The translations under genes were made by a program, and so were the position numbers. Below the pieces are notes generated by a model, which saw nothing but the letters and a program-made list of their open reading frames with translations, was not told the DNA's origin and did not search any database. This document shows, one piece after another, positions 6,657 to 7,207 of a stretch of 7,207 nucleotides of DNA; the stretch's first letter is position 1; every line of letters begins with the position of its first letter. This DNA is from an uncultured Sphingomonadaceae bacterium (GTDB taxonomy: Bacteria; Pseudomonadota; Alphaproteobacteria; Sphingomonadales; Sphingomonadaceae): positions 1-7,207 of the forward strand of contig CAKZSF010000083.1 of the NCBI GenBank assembly GCA_937920575.1, written 5' to 3'.

Positions 6657-7207
6657 TCGGCGTTGTCCTCGGTGTCGCTGCTATCCTCAGTATCGGAGTC
6701 GGTCGAACTATCGGTTTCTGCCTCTTCGGTTGTATCGGCATCGGGCAAGCCAATGTCCGGTAAAGGGCTGACGCTCGCTGGTGACCGTAGCGGATCTGAA
6801 AGGGAGGAGCCAAATGCTGGAGAAGGCGCTGACCCGCCCAATCCGCCCAATGTTTCTGCATCGCGGCGATAGCGAACCACTTGGAAGCCGAGCGGATTGA
6901 TCAAGCGATCCGCTTCGCTCATCTCGGCATTGGAGAACTGGTAATCGATGATCGCAACCCAATCTTGCGGAGCCTGCGTGCGGCCACCGCGATCGACACG
7001 GGTGGTGGCAAAGCGCACCATGGATTTGTCGTCAGACAGCGAGGAAACGCTTTTCACTTCGGTGCGAATGCCGGTGCCATCGGGCAATGAACTGAGCGGG
7101 CTTTGCGGGTTGCTGGCTTGCATCAACCGGACGTAGCGATCGCGTTCCTCTCCTTGCGTCCAAAGAGCGGTCTTGCGGTAATCATTTTGCAAATTGGTGC
7201 GATCAAA
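6653..7207 (-). CDS. virB8: VirB8-family T4SS protein with acidic C-terminal tail (5' end cut by window edge)
   Basis: A bitopic inner-membrane protein whose NTF2-like periplasmic domain nucleates assembly of the T4SS. The visible part is 184 residues. The frame is open to the right edge, so the cytoplasmic N-terminus, membrane helix and first part of the domain lie outside. A TTG at 7192 is not the real start, because the sequence before it (FDRTN) continues the same domain. Family features are the NLQNDYRK helix, the S-rich strand ending MVRF, the QDWVAIIDYQF strand and the NPLGFQVVRYRRD ending of the domain. After this comes a Gly/Pro/Ser linker (about 6743-6844) and an acidic tail (6656-6742) with 14 Asp/Glu in 29 residues and no Lys/Arg, including a doubled SDTED. 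VirB8 proteins normally end soon after NPLGF, so this extension is unusual. It would lie in the periplasm. Confidence 0.92.
   Translation of the reverse strand, partial: FDRTNLQNDYRKTALWTQGEERDRYVRLMQASNPQSPLSSLPDGTGIRTEVKSVSSLSDDKSMVRFATTRVDRGGRTQAPQDWVAIIDYQFSNAEMSEADRLINPLGFQVVRYRRDAETLGGLGGSAPSPAFGSSLSDPLRSPASVSPLPDIGLPDADTTEEAETDSSTDSDTEDSSDTEDNAE

Larger units (their letters stand above)
3516..7207 (-). other. VirB-type T4SS operon, downstream portion
   Basis: Five genes run in the order virB8-virB9-virB10-virB11-virB2 on one strand, with junctions of -4, -4, +3 and +7 nt. No promoter or terminator lies between them. This spacing indicates one transcript with translational coupling. 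The operon enters from beyond the right edge, where virB4, virB6 and related genes would be expected. No strong intrinsic terminator follows virB2. Confidence 0.85.

Noticed and set aside
6656..6742. VirB8 acidic tail as a DNA microsatellite or frameshift artefact
   Set aside because: The codons vary too much for a simple repeat, and the frame ends in an ATGA overlap with virB9, which supports a genuine end.
7190..7192. TTG as start codon of virB8
   Set aside because: The frame remains open to the window edge, and a VirB8 beginning here would lack its membrane helix and half its domain.

Overview
The window reads almost entirely on the minus strand, so transcription runs from high to low coordinates. 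Base composition is moderately GC-rich. The style of the TonB-dependent receptor (TVIIVTAT TonB box, long Ala/Gly-rich loops) and the VirB-type proteins suggest an alphaproteobacterium, most likely a sphingomonad such as the Erythrobacteraceae. This placement rests on protein style, not on a database match.

Right part (about 3516-7207): the downstream end of a VirB-type type IV secretion (T4SS) operon, in transcription order virB8 (5' end beyond the window), virB9, virB10, virB11 and a TrbC/VirB2-like pilin. The genes are tightly coupled. virB8/virB9 and virB9/virB10 share ATGA stop-start overlaps, virB10/virB11 are 3 nt apart, and virB11/virB2 are 7 nt apart. Together they would supply the inner-membrane scaffold (VirB8), the periplasm-spanning core (VirB9, VirB10), the assembly ATPase (VirB11) and the pilin (VirB2). 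No relaxase, VirD4, VirB4 or effector is visible, so conjugation cannot be told apart from effector or DNA export. Departures from the Agrobacterium model are virB2 placed last, no virB7 between virB8 and virB9, a cysteine-free VirB9, and a long acidic tail on VirB8.

Middle (3340-3515): a 176-bp intergenic region. It holds a perfect TATAAT -10 element for the downstream receptor gene, three dyads that could be operator or RNA structures, and a purine-rich ribosome-binding site that fixes the receptor start at 3339.

Left part: an 873-residue TonB-dependent outer-membrane receptor (718-3339), closed by a strong intrinsic terminator (657-693). It is followed by the first 198 codons of a YajO-like aldo/keto reductase (1-594) that runs off the left edge. 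The receptor and reductase show no obvious functional link to the T4SS. No tRNA, rRNA, CRISPR, insertion sequence or integrase was seen. No gene-free stretch exceeds 300 bases.
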